From: Arthrobacter sp.
Lineage (GTDB): Bacteria; Actinomycetota; Actinomycetes; Actinomycetales; Micrococcaceae
Direction of reading: 5' to 3'
Assembly: GCA_030146405.1 (NCBI GenBank)
Contig: JASLBS010000273.1
Location: 1 to 5,596, forward strand
Length of the DNA stretch: 5,596 bases
In this document: positions 1 through 5,587 of the stretch, piece by piece
How the letters are laid out: the number at the start of each line of letters is the position of its first letter
Position numbering within the stretch: the first letter of the stretch is position 1
Notes under the pieces: generated by a model
Told to the model about the DNA's origin: nothing
Database searches by the model: none
The model's input: the letters and a program-made list of their open reading frames with translations, nothing else
Translations under genes and position numbers: made by a program

Positions 1-12
1 TACGCGTTAGCT

Positions 13-17
13 AGGAG
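13..17 (+). promoter_or_regulatory. Ribosome binding site of clpC
   Basis: AGGAG lies ten bases before the ATG at 28. It decides the start: an in-frame GTG at 19 would sit almost on top of this site and would add three residues (Met-Cys-Leu) not seen at the N-terminus of ClpC proteins, which begin MFERFTDRAR. Only 27 bases upstream of the gene are in the window, so the clpC promoter is not visible. Confidence 0.75.
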
Positions 18-27
18 TGTGTGTCTC

Positions 28-1467
28 ATGTTTGAGAGATTTACAGATCGTGCCCGTCGAGTTGTTGTGCTGGCCCAGGAAGAGGCCCGCATGCTCAACC
101 ACAATTACATCGGCACCGAGCACATCCTGCTTGGCCTCATCCACGAGGGCGAGGGTGTCGCCGCCAAGGCCCTGGAGTCCCTCAGCATCTCGCTGGGTGC
201 CGTGAGGGAACAGGTGCAGGAGATCATCGGTCAGGGCCAGCAGGCCCCGTCCGGTCATATCCCCTTCACCCCTCGGGCCAAGAAGGTACTGGAGCTCTCC
301 CTGCGGGAGGCGCTCCAGCTCGGCCACAACTACATCGGTACCGAGCACATCCTGCTCGGGCTCATCCGCGAGGGTGAGGGCGTCGCCGCGCAGGTCCTCG
401 TGAAGCTCGGCGCAGACCTCAACCGTGTCCGCCAGCAGGTCATCCAGCTGCTGTCCGGATACCAGGGCAAGGAGCCGGCCGCTGCCGGCGGCCCCCAGCA
501 GGAGGGCACGCCCGCCGGCTCGGTGGTCCTGGACCAGTTCGGCCGGAACCTCACGCAGGCCGCGCGGGAGTCCAAGCTCGATCCGGTCATCGGTCGCGAG
601 CAGGAGATGGAACGCGTCATGCAGGTGCTCTCCCGACGCACCAAGAACAACCCGGTCCTCATCGGTGAGCCGGGCGTCGGCAAGACCGCCGTCGTCGAAG
701 GTCTCGCCCAGGCGATCGTGCGTGGCGATGTCCCGGAGACGATCAAGGACAAGCAGCTGTACACGCTGGACCTCGGGTCCCTCGTGGCCGGTTCGCGGTA
801 CCGCGGTGACTTCGAGGAGCGACTGAAGAAGGTCCTCAAGGAGATCCGCACCCGTGGCGACATCATCCTGTTCATCGACGAGATCCACACCCTCGTCGGC
901 GCAGGTGCCGCAGAGGGTGCCATCGATGCGGCCTCGATCCTGAAGCCGATGCTGGCCCGGGGTGAGCTCCAGACCATCGGTGCCACCACGCTGGACGAGT
1001 ACCGCAAGCACATCGAGAAGGACGCGGCCCTCGAGCGCCGCTTCCAGCCGATCCAGGTCGCGGAGCCCTCGGTGGCACACGCGATCGAGATCCTCAAGGG
1101 CCTGCGCGACCGCTACGAGGCGCACCACCGCGTGTCGATCACGGACGGCGCGCTCACCAGTGCGGCGACGTTGGCCGAGCGCTACATCTCGGACCGGTTC
1201 CTGCCGGACAAGGCGATCGACCTCATCGACGAGGCGGGGGCGCGCCTGCGCATCCGCCGGATGACCGCTCCGCCGGAGCTCAAGGAGATCGACGAGCGTA
1301 TCGCCGATGTGAAGCGTGAGAAGGAGTCGGCCATCGACTCCAGGACTTCGAGGGTGCCGCATCCCTGCGCGACAAGGAGCAGAAGCTCCAGGACGAGCGC
1401 AGCGACAAGGAACGGCGCTGGAAGTCCGGTGGACTGGACGACATCGCGGAGGTCGACGAGGAGCTGA
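28..1467 (+). CDS. clpC: ClpC 5' reading frame: Clp_N domain, D1 AAA+ module and start of middle domain
   Basis: As written this frame gives 479 residues: 437 native ClpC residues, then about 42 missense residues rich in Arg and Ser before TGA at 1465-1467. Residues 1-145 hold the two Clp_N repeats, which in this family bind adaptors and substrates (and, in mycobacteria, antibiotics such as cyclomarin). D1 follows: Walker A GEPGVGKT at 213-220, the aromatic pore loop AGSRYRG at 254-260 (Tyr258 being the expected substrate-gripping residue), Walker B ILFIDE at 280-285 and the paired arginine-finger residues Arg337-Arg338 in LERRFQP. The UVR-like middle domain begins near 422 and is cut at 438. 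If really translated alone, this product would lack D2 and the ClpP-docking loop, so it could not feed ClpP by itself. Confidence 0.85.
   Translation: MFERFTDRARRVVVLAQEEARMLNHNYIGTEHILLGLIHEGEGVAAKALESLSISLGAVREQVQEIIGQGQQAPSGHIPFTPRAKKVLELSLREALQLGHNYIGTEHILLGLIREGEGVAAQVLVKLGADLNRVRQQVIQLLSGYQGKEPAAAGGPQQEGTPAGSVVLDQFGRNLTQAARESKLDPVIGREQEMERVMQVLSRRTKNNPVLIGEPGVGKTAVVEGLAQAIVRGDVPETIKDKQLYTLDLGSLVAGSRYRGDFEERLKKVLKEIRTRGDIILFIDEIHTLVGAGAAEGAIDAASILKPMLARGELQTIGATTLDEYRKHIEKDAALERRFQPIQVAEPSVAHAIEILKGLRDRYEAHHRVSITDGALTSAATLAERYISDRFLPDKAIDLIDEAGARLRIRRMTAPPELKEIDERIADVKREKESAIDSRTSRVPHPCATRSRSSRTSAATRNGAGSPVDWTTSRRSTRS
100..390 (+). repeat. Internal Clp_N repeat within clpC (copies at 100-165 and 325-390)
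   Basis: Two 66-base blocks encode residues 25-46 and 100-121 of ClpC. Each runs from HNYIGTEHILLG through EGEGVAA. The 22-residue blocks differ at a single residue (His versus Arg) and the DNA differs at about eight bases, nearly all at third codon positions. This is the ancient Clp_N duplication kept by protein-level selection, not a recent DNA repeat. Confidence 0.85.
1336..1343 (+). other. Frameshift point in clpC (one base missing)
   Basis: Upstream, codons are read with starts at 1330, 1333 and 1336 (Ala-Ile-Asp). Downstream, the conserved run QDFEGAASLRDKEQK is read with starts at 1341, 1344, 1347 and so on. Only two bases, TC at 1339-1340, lie between them where a full codon is expected. 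A Ser codon TCC before CAG would give a CCC run; loss of one C yields exactly the sequence seen. No slippery heptamer of the X XXY YYZ form is present, so programmed -1 frameshifting is unlikely. Confidence 0.9.
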
Positions 1468-1475
1468 TCGCCGAG

Positions 1476-2534
1476 GTGCTGGCGAACTCCACCGGTATCC
1501 CCGTGTTCAAGCTCACCGAGGCCGAGTCCTCGAGGCTGCTGAACATGGAGGCGGAGCTGCACAAGCGGGTCATCGGGCAGAACGAGGCCATCAAGGCCAT
1601 CTCCCAGGCCATCCGCCGCACGCGCGCCGGCCTCAAGGATCCGAAGCGCCCGGGTGGCTCGTTCATCTTCGCCGGCCCCACGGGTGTCGGAAAGACGGAG
1701 CTGGCCAAGGCCCTCGCGGAGTTCCTGTTCGGTGAGGAGGACGCCCTCATCACCCTCGACATGTCCGAGTACTCGGAGAAGCACACCGTCTCACGGCTCT
1801 TCGGTGCCCCTCCGGGCTACGTAGGGTACGAGGAGGGTGGCCAGCTGACCGAGAAGGTCCGCCGCAAGCCGTTCTCGGTGGTGCTCTTCGACGAGGTGGA
1901 GAAGGCGCACGCCGATCTCTTCAACTCGCTCCTGCAGATCCTGGAGGACGGTCGCCTGACCGACAGCCAGGGACGCATGGTCGACTTCAAGAACACGGTG
2001 ATCATCATGACCACCAACCTCGGTACCAGGGACATCTCCAAGGGCGTCATGACGGGCTTCCAGTCCGGCACCGACACCAGCACGAGCTACAACCGGATGA
2101 AGGCCAAGGTCCAGGAAGAGCTGAAGCAGCACTTCCGCCCCGAGTTCCTCAACCGGGTGGACGACACCGTGGTGTTCCCGCAGCTCACGCAGGACGAGAT
2201 CGTCGAGATCGTGGACCTGTTCCTGGCGCGCCTCAGTGGCCGCATGGCGGACAAGGGCATGACCATCGAGCTCACCCCGGCGGCCAAGGTCCTGCTGGCG
2301 ACGCGTGGTTACGATCCCGCCATGGGTGCGCGGCCATTGCGCCGCACCATCCAGCGCGAGATCGAGGACCAGCTCTCGGAGAAGATTCTCTTCGGTGAGA
2401 TCACGTCGGGCGAGCGGATCGACATCGATGTGGAGGGTGAGGGTACGGACGCACGGTTCACCTTCGTCGGACACGGCGCTCCCAAGGCGCTGGAGGATGC
2501 TCCGGCTGCGCTCGAGGCCACCGTCCTCGAGTAA
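1476..2534 (+). CDS. clpC: ClpC 3' reading frame: D2 AAA+ module and C-terminal domain
   Basis: The open frame really begins at 1341; GTG at 1476 is its first plausible independent start and would give 352 residues (484-835 of the intact protein). Motifs, numbered on the restored protein: Walker A GPTGVGKT at 550-557, the pore loop in GYVGYEEGG, Walker B LFDE at 620-623, a Thr-Gly-Phe tripeptide at 676-678 where ClpP-partner ATPases carry their [LIV]-G-[FL] docking loop, Arg710 in PEFLNR as the likely arginine finger, and the sensor-2 GAR at 767-769. The C-terminal small domain ends in an acidic and Ala-rich tail. As part of intact ClpC this module supplies most of the contact with ClpP. As a stand-alone product it would lack Clp_N and D1. 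I regard it as the second half of one gene. Confidence 0.8.
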   Translation: MLANSTGIPVFKLTEAESSRLLNMEAELHKRVIGQNEAIKAISQAIRRTRAGLKDPKRPGGSFIFAGPTGVGKTELAKALAEFLFGEEDALITLDMSEYSEKHTVSRLFGAPPGYVGYEEGGQLTEKVRRKPFSVVLFDEVEKAHADLFNSLLQILEDGRLTDSQGRMVDFKNTVIIMTTNLGTRDISKGVMTGFQSGTDTSTSYNRMKAKVQEELKQHFRPEFLNRVDDTVVFPQLTQDEIVEIVDLFLARLSGRMADKGMTIELTPAAKVLLATRGYDPAMGARPLRRTIQREIEDQLSEKILFGEITSGERIDIDVEGEGTDARFTFVGHGAPKALEDAPAALEATVLE

Positions 2535-2558
2535 GGACCGCTGGTCCTCTGAACGACC

Positions 2559-2598
2559 CGACGAAGCCCGCCCTGGAGAACCAGGGCGGGCTTCGTCG
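2559..2598 (+). terminator. Strong hairpin after clpC, probable intrinsic terminator
   Basis: The arms 2559-2576 and 2581-2598 pair perfectly over 18 bp, closing an AGAA loop. The stem starts 25 bases after the clpC stop codon. It is very GC-rich but is followed by only TT and then GCGTG, so it lacks a classical U-tract, as is common for actinobacterial terminators. A smaller 6-bp hairpin (2534-2539 with 2543-2548) overlaps the stop codon and may be incidental. Placement before a separate promoter supports a terminator over an attenuator. Confidence 0.8.
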
Positions 2599-2656
2599 TT
2601 GCGTGTGTGCTGGTCGGTCGGTGCCCACGGCAACGGAATTCGTCCATTAGTGAAAT

Positions 2657-2676
2657 GCTGTGACCGCGGCCACAGC
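2657..2676 (+). promoter_or_regulatory. Putative CRP/FNR-family operator upstream of the S9 peptidase gene
   Basis: These 20 bases form an inverted repeat with one mismatched pair (2663 with 2670). The core reads TGTGA-N6-CCACA, one base from the TGTGA-N6-TCACA consensus known for CRP and the actinobacterial Crp/GlxR regulators. Its centre lies about 28 bases before the predicted transcription start, on top of the -35 region, a position that would favour repression. The match is seen directly; the identity of the regulator is inference. It could also serve another dyad-binding regulator or be a chance palindrome. Confidence 0.5.
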
Positions 2677-2688
2677 CGATGGTAGAGA
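2660..2688 (+). promoter_or_regulatory. Putative promoter of the S9 peptidase gene, leaderless
   Basis: GTGACC at 2660-2665 matches four of six bases of TTGACA. A 17-base spacer leads to TAGAGA at 2683-2688, a weak -10. The hexamer ends six bases before the ATG at 2695, so transcription would start at or next to the A of the start codon. No Shine-Dalgarno sequence lies before that ATG, which fits a leaderless mRNA. The same spacing is seen before argA. Confidence 0.5.
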
Positions 2689-2694
2689 TGGTGC

Positions 2695-4716
2695 ATGACC
2701 ACCCCTTTCTCAGCACTGGATGACTTCGTCGCCCTGCCCCGCCTCAGCGGGCTCGTCCTCAACCCGGAGGGCACGCGTCTCGTCACGTCCCTCGCCACCC
2801 TCGACGCGAAGAAGACCGCCTACCGGACAGCTCTCTGGGAGGTGGATCCCACCGGTGCCGAGCCGGCACGGAGACTGACCCGGAGTTCCGCCGGGGAGTC
2901 CGGTGCGGCTTTCCTCTCGAGCGGGGACCTCCTGTTCACGTCCTCGAGGGCGGACCCGGACGATGCCGAGGGCGAGGCACGCTCCTCGCTCTGGCGACTT
3001 CCTGCCGGTGGTGGTGAGGCGTCCCTGCTGCTGACCCGGGACGGTGGCGTGGCCGCCGTCGCGACCGCTGACAGAGCCGACGTCGTGATCGTCACGGGGA
3101 ACGTGCTGTCGGGGGCCACCAACGAGGAGGACGACGCCGAACGCAGGAAGGCGCGCAAGGAATCGGGCGTGGCGGCGATCCTCCACTCCGGATACCCGGT
3201 GCGGTACTGGGACGCGGACCTCGGCCCGGACGAGCCGCGTTTCCTCGCGCTCCGCGACGGCGGGGACGCCGGTCCGTCCCTGACCGATCTCCTCCCGTCC
3301 GCCCGCGGCGGCTTGAGGGACGCTCACCCGGTGCTCAGCCCGGACGGGTCGACGCTCTTCACCTCGCTCACCGTGCCCGAGGAGCGCGGCTCCCAGCGCG
3401 CGGTGCTCGTGCGGGTCGACGTCGCCACGAAGGAACTCACCGTCCTGCTCGACGATCAGGACAACGACTACGCACCGGGGCCGGTCAGCCCCGATGGCAG
3501 GTTCCTCGTGGTGTCCAGGGATCGCCGCACCACGGTCGAGCTCGCACCCCGCACGAGTCTGCTCCTGGTTCCCCTCGACGGCGGCGAGCCGAGGGAGCTG
3601 GGCGTGGGCTGGGATCGGTGGCCTGCGCCGGCCGCCTGGCTGCCGGACGGTACCGGTGTGGTGGTCACGGCGGACGACGACGGTGCGGCTCCCGTGTTCG
3701 TGATCGACGTCGAGAAGGATGAGGTACGTCGCGTGACCGAGGATGCTGCGGCGTACTCGGACGTGCACGTGTCCCCGGACGGTGCCACGGCCTACGCCGT
3801 CCGCAGCTCCTACCTCTTCCCGGCGGAGGTCGTCAGCATCGACCTGGCCTCCGGGAAGACCCGGAGGCTCCACAACCCCACCGAGCGGCCCGACCTGCCG
3901 GGTACCCTCGAGCGGATCGAGTCGGTCGGTGAGGACGGCCAGGCCGTGAAGTCCTGGCTGGTGCTGCCCGAGGGCGCCTCCTCCGAGGCACCCGTGCCCG
4001 CGCTGCTCTGGATCCACGGTGGTCCCATCGGGTCCTGGAACGCCTGGACCTGGCGCTGGTCACCCTGGATCATGGCTGCCCGCGGCTATGCCGTCCTGCT
4101 GCCGGACCCCGCGCTGTCCACGGGCTACGGGCAGCACATGGTGGATCGCGGGTGGGGCCAGTGGGGGCGCGCGCCCTATACGGACCTGATGGCCGCGACG
4201 GACGACCTCATGGCCCGGGCCGACATCGACGAGGCCCGCGTGGCGGCGATGGGCGGCAGTTTCGGCGGGTACATGGCGAACTGGGTGGCCGGCCATACCG
4301 ACCGGTTCGCGGCCATCGTGACGCATGCGAGCCTCTGGGCGCTGGACCAGTTCGGACCGACGACGGACGCCGCCTTCTACTGGGAACGGGAGATGACCGT
4401 CGAGGCGAGGGAGGAGAACTCACCGCACCACCACGTGGAAAACATCGGCACCCCCATGCTCGTGATCCATGGGGACAAGGACTACCGGGTGCCCATCGGC
4501 GAGGGTCTCCGGCTCTGGTACGAGCTGCTGTCGAAGTCACGGCTCCCCGCGGACGCCGAGGGCAGGACGCCGCACCGCTTCCTCTACTTCCCCGACGAGA
4601 ACCACTGGATCCTCAAGCCGCAGCACGCGAGGATCTGGTACGGCGTCGTCGAGGCCTTCCTCGCGGATCATGTGCTGGGGCAGGAGCGGGACCTGCCTCC
4701 CGAGCTCGGACTGTAG
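2695..4716 (+). CDS. S9 family (prolyl-oligopeptidase-like) serine peptidase, acylaminoacyl-/dipeptidyl-peptidase type
   Basis: This 673-residue protein has the two-part build of family S9: an N-terminal beta-propeller that filters access by size and a C-terminal alpha/beta-hydrolase domain that cleaves short peptides. In the propeller, PD40-like SPDG turns occur at about residues 215, 265 and 360. The hydrolase domain begins near 415 with HGGP at 441-444 (oxyanion-hole region), then the nucleophile Ser522 in GGSFGGYM, Asp596 in HGDKDYRVP, and His637 in DENHW, giving a complete triad. There is no signal peptide or membrane segment, so it should be cytosolic. The ATG is taken because a promoter-like hexamer sits just before it and homology-like sequence starts at once (MTTPFSALDDFV). 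Its own promoter and the preceding terminator separate it from clpC; argA follows after 36 bases. The exact specificity (dipeptidyl-peptidase, acylaminoacyl-peptidase or general oligopeptidase) cannot be read from sequence. Confidence 0.9.
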   Translation: MTTPFSALDDFVALPRLSGLVLNPEGTRLVTSLATLDAKKTAYRTALWEVDPTGAEPARRLTRSSAGESGAAFLSSGDLLFTSSRADPDDAEGEARSSLWRLPAGGGEASLLLTRDGGVAAVATADRADVVIVTGNVLSGATNEEDDAERRKARKESGVAAILHSGYPVRYWDADLGPDEPRFLALRDGGDAGPSLTDLLPSARGGLRDAHPVLSPDGSTLFTSLTVPEERGSQRAVLVRVDVATKELTVLLDDQDNDYAPGPVSPDGRFLVVSRDRRTTVELAPRTSLLLVPLDGGEPRELGVGWDRWPAPAAWLPDGTGVVVTADDDGAAPVFVIDVEKDEVRRVTEDAAAYSDVHVSPDGATAYAVRSSYLFPAEVVSIDLASGKTRRLHNPTERPDLPGTLERIESVGEDGQAVKSWLVLPEGASSEAPVPALLWIHGGPIGSWNAWTWRWSPWIMAARGYAVLLPDPALSTGYGQHMVDRGWGQWGRAPYTDLMAATDDLMARADIDEARVAAMGGSFGGYMANWVAGHTDRFAAIVTHASLWALDQFGPTTDAAFYWEREMTVEAREENSPHHHVENIGTPMLVIHGDKDYRVPIGEGLRLWYELLSKSRLPADAEGRTPHRFLYFPDENHWILKPQHARIWYGVVEAFLADHVLGQERDLPPELGL

Positions 4717-4740
4717 GCGTCCGGGCCGGCCTGCCCTTTG

Positions 4741-4746
4741 TAGAGT
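4741..4746 (+). promoter_or_regulatory. Putative -10 element of argA, leaderless
   Basis: TAGAGT fits the TANNNT pattern of actinobacterial -10 elements and ends six bases before the GTG at 4753. No Shine-Dalgarno sequence is present between the peptidase stop and this GTG. No convincing -35 is seen 17 bases upstream. A leaderless transcript starting at the GTG is the simplest reading; read-through from the peptidase gene is also possible because no good terminator lies in the 36-base gap. Confidence 0.5.
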
Positions 4747-4752
4747 GGTCGG

Positions 4753-5262
4753 GTGAGCATCCCCTTCCTCCTCCGCCCCGCCCGTACGTCGGATGTGCCT
4801 GCCATCAAGGCGCTCGTCGAGCCACTCGCGGAAGAGCGGATCCTGATGGCCAAGGAGACTGTGGCCTACTACGAGGGGCTGCCGGAGTTCCGGATCGCGG
4901 AGGACGACGGCGGGGAGGTACTCGGCTGTGGCGCCCTCCACGTGATGTGGGAGGATCTCGCGGAGGTACGCACGCTGGCGACCTCACCGGCAGCGCGTGG
5001 CCGCGGCGTCGGCTCCGCCCTCGTCGAGGAGCTCCTGGAGGAAGCCCGGCGCTACGGGGTGAGCCGGGTCTTCTGCCTGACCTTCGAGGTCGGTTTCTTC
5101 CGGCGCCATGGATTCCAGGTCATGGAGGACCAGTCGGCCGTCGACCCGCAGATCTACTCGGAGCTCCTGCGTTCGCACGACGAGGGCATCGCGGAGTTCC
5201 TCGATCTGGCCCGGGTGAAACCGAACACGCTCGGCAACACCCGCATGATCCGCCGGCTGTGA
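4753..5262 (+). CDS. argA: Amino-acid N-acetyltransferase (short GNAT-type N-acetylglutamate synthase)
   Basis: This 169-residue protein is a stand-alone GNAT domain resembling the mycobacterial ArgA (Rv2747 type), which transfers acetyl from acetyl-CoA to the alpha-amino group of glutamate or glutamine and so opens arginine biosynthesis. It lacks the amino-acid-kinase domain of the classical E. coli enzyme. Visible features: the N-terminal RPARTSDVPAIKALV, GCGALHV in the central strand, the acetyl-CoA pyrophosphate-binding RGRGVG at residues 82-87, FFRRHGF at 115-121, and a C-terminal VKPNTLGN at 155-162 that is characteristic of this subfamily rather than of generic GNATs. Start choice: GTG with a -10 element directly before it, and homology-like sequence from about residue 5. 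No other arginine gene is in the window. The alternative is a GNAT with a different amine substrate, which I think is less likely. Confidence 0.85.
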   Translation: MSIPFLLRPARTSDVPAIKALVEPLAEERILMAKETVAYYEGLPEFRIAEDDGGEVLGCGALHVMWEDLAEVRTLATSPAARGRGVGSALVEELLEEARRYGVSRVFCLTFEVGFFRRHGFQVMEDQSAVDPQIYSELLRSHDEGIAEFLDLARVKPNTLGNTRMIRRL

Positions 5263-5318
5263 CGGCGTCGCAGTTCACCTGCCGCCCCTGCCCGCTGGCT
5301 TCCGGCGCCCTCCGACGA

Positions 5319-5330
5319 TATGGTAAGACT
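5319..5330 (+). promoter_or_regulatory. Putative promoter of the CsbD-family gene
   Basis: TATGGT at 5319-5324 matches four of six bases of TATAAT and overlaps TGGTAA at 5321-5326, which is close to the GGGTAA/GGGTAT -10 of SigB-type stress promoters. A TGGCTT lies 17 bases upstream of TATGGT but is a poor -35. If used, it would give a leader of about 70-80 bases. The sigma factor is uncertain. No clear terminator for argA is seen between 5263 and 5318. Confidence 0.4.
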
Positions 5331-5341
5331 ACTGAGCATTC

Positions 5342-5378
5342 CTCCGGGGGTGCCGGGGATGCCACCGGGACCGGTGGC
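5342..5378 (+). other. Two tandem hairpins in the leader of the CsbD-family gene
   Basis: The first stem pairs 5342-5347 with 5353-5358 (six pairs, one of them G-U, loop of five). The second pairs 5361-5367 with 5372-5378 (seven perfect GC-rich pairs, loop of four). Only two bases separate them, and the ribosome binding site begins 13 bases later. They lack a U-tract, so mRNA stabilisation or a roadblock is as plausible as termination. CCTCC at 5341-5345 could alternatively pair with GGAGG in the ribosome binding site. Confidence 0.45.
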
Positions 5379-5391
5379 TGTACACCGAGCT

Positions 5392-5400
5392 GAAGGAGGT
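5392..5400 (+). promoter_or_regulatory. Strong ribosome binding site of the CsbD-family gene
   Basis: GAAGGAGGT is a near-complete complement to the 3' end of 16S rRNA, seven bases before the ATG at 5408. It is much stronger than the signals of the other genes here and fixes the start of this short gene. It implies high translation when the mRNA is made. Confidence 0.85.
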
Positions 5401-5407
5401 CCGCATC

Positions 5408-5587
5408 ATGGGACTGGATGACAAGATCGGGAACAAGGGCGAAGGCCTGGGCGGCAAGATCAAGGAGGGCGTCGGTAAGGCGTCCGGCGACGAGAGCATG
5501 GAAGCCGAGGGTCACAAGGACCAGGCGAGCTCGAAGGTCAAGGACGCTGCCGAGAACGTCAAGGACGCGTTCAAGCAGGGTCACTGA
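5408..5587 (+). CDS. CsbD family general stress protein (small, hydrophilic)
   Basis: A complete 59-residue protein starting MGLDDKIGNKGEGLGGKIKE and ending DAFKQGH, with TGA at 5585-5587. The Gly-Lys-Glu-rich N-terminal half with the KIKEGVGKASGDE segment, followed by a charged KDQASSKVKDAAENVKD half, is the CsbD-like pattern. CsbD of Bacillus subtilis is a SigB-controlled general stress protein; the molecular role of the family is not established. There is no signal peptide, membrane segment or cysteine, and the composition suggests a soluble, largely helical or disordered protein. It stands alone behind its own leader and a very strong ribosome binding site, and only nine bases follow its stop in the window. 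Confidence in the gene is high; its function is known only at family level. Confidence 0.88.
   Translation: MGLDDKIGNKGEGLGGKIKEGVGKASGDESMEAEGHKDQASSKVKDAAENVKDAFKQGH

Larger units (their letters stand above)
28..2534 (+). pseudogene. clpC: ATP-dependent Clp protease ATP-binding subunit ClpC (HSP100/ClpC1), frameshifted as written
   Basis: ClpC is the cytoplasmic AAA+ unfoldase that forms a hexamer, recognises substrates, and threads them into the ClpP peptidase using ATP. Read with one missing base restored, the gene encodes 835 residues, about the size of actinobacterial ClpC1. The order is a double Clp_N repeat, AAA+ module D1, a short UVR-like middle domain, AAA+ module D2 and the C-terminal small domain, running without gaps to the TAA at 2532. 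The frame is 1 up to codon 437 (1336-1338) and 3 from 1341 onward, so one base is missing in codon 438. Conservation is excellent on both sides, and no other stop or indel is seen. This argues against an old decaying pseudogene and for a sequencing error or very recent mutation. ClpC1 is essential in Mycobacterium tuberculosis. A strong hairpin follows the stop. Family assignment is near certain; whether the gene is really broken is not. Confidence 0.93.

Noticed and set aside
1330..1350. Programmed ribosomal frameshifting as the explanation of the clpC break
   Set aside because: No slippery heptamer or downstream pseudoknot-like element is evident, and clpC genes are not known to need frameshifting.
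7..1362. A 451-codon open frame on the - strand, opposite clpC
   Set aside because: It is the antisense shadow of a high-GC gene; its product is low-complexity (Leu, Asp, Arg, Gly) with no recognisable motif, while the + strand encodes unmistakable ClpC.
1791..2798. A 335-codon open frame on the - strand across the end of clpC, the terminator and the start of the peptidase gene
   Set aside because: It crosses a terminator hairpin and a promoter, overlaps two real genes and has no ribosome binding site or domain signature.
2710..4017. A 435-codon open frame on the - strand opposite the S9 peptidase gene
   Set aside because: It is antisense to a gene with a full catalytic triad; the translation is Arg/Gly/Val-rich without motifs.
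4723..4736. Possible terminator between the peptidase gene and argA
   Set aside because: The stem is only 4 bp (GGGC with GCCC), overlaps a GGCCGGCC palindrome and is followed by just three T residues; too weak to call.
5251..5307. Possible terminator for argA (CGCCGG at 5251 pairing with CCGGCG at 5302)
   Set aside because: The arms are six bp with a 45-base loop; likely chance pairing in GC-rich sequence.
4152..5393. A 413-codon open frame on the + strand spanning the peptidase end, argA and the following gap
   Set aside because: It lies out of frame with two well-supported genes; the product is Arg/Gly/Pro-rich frame-shadow sequence.
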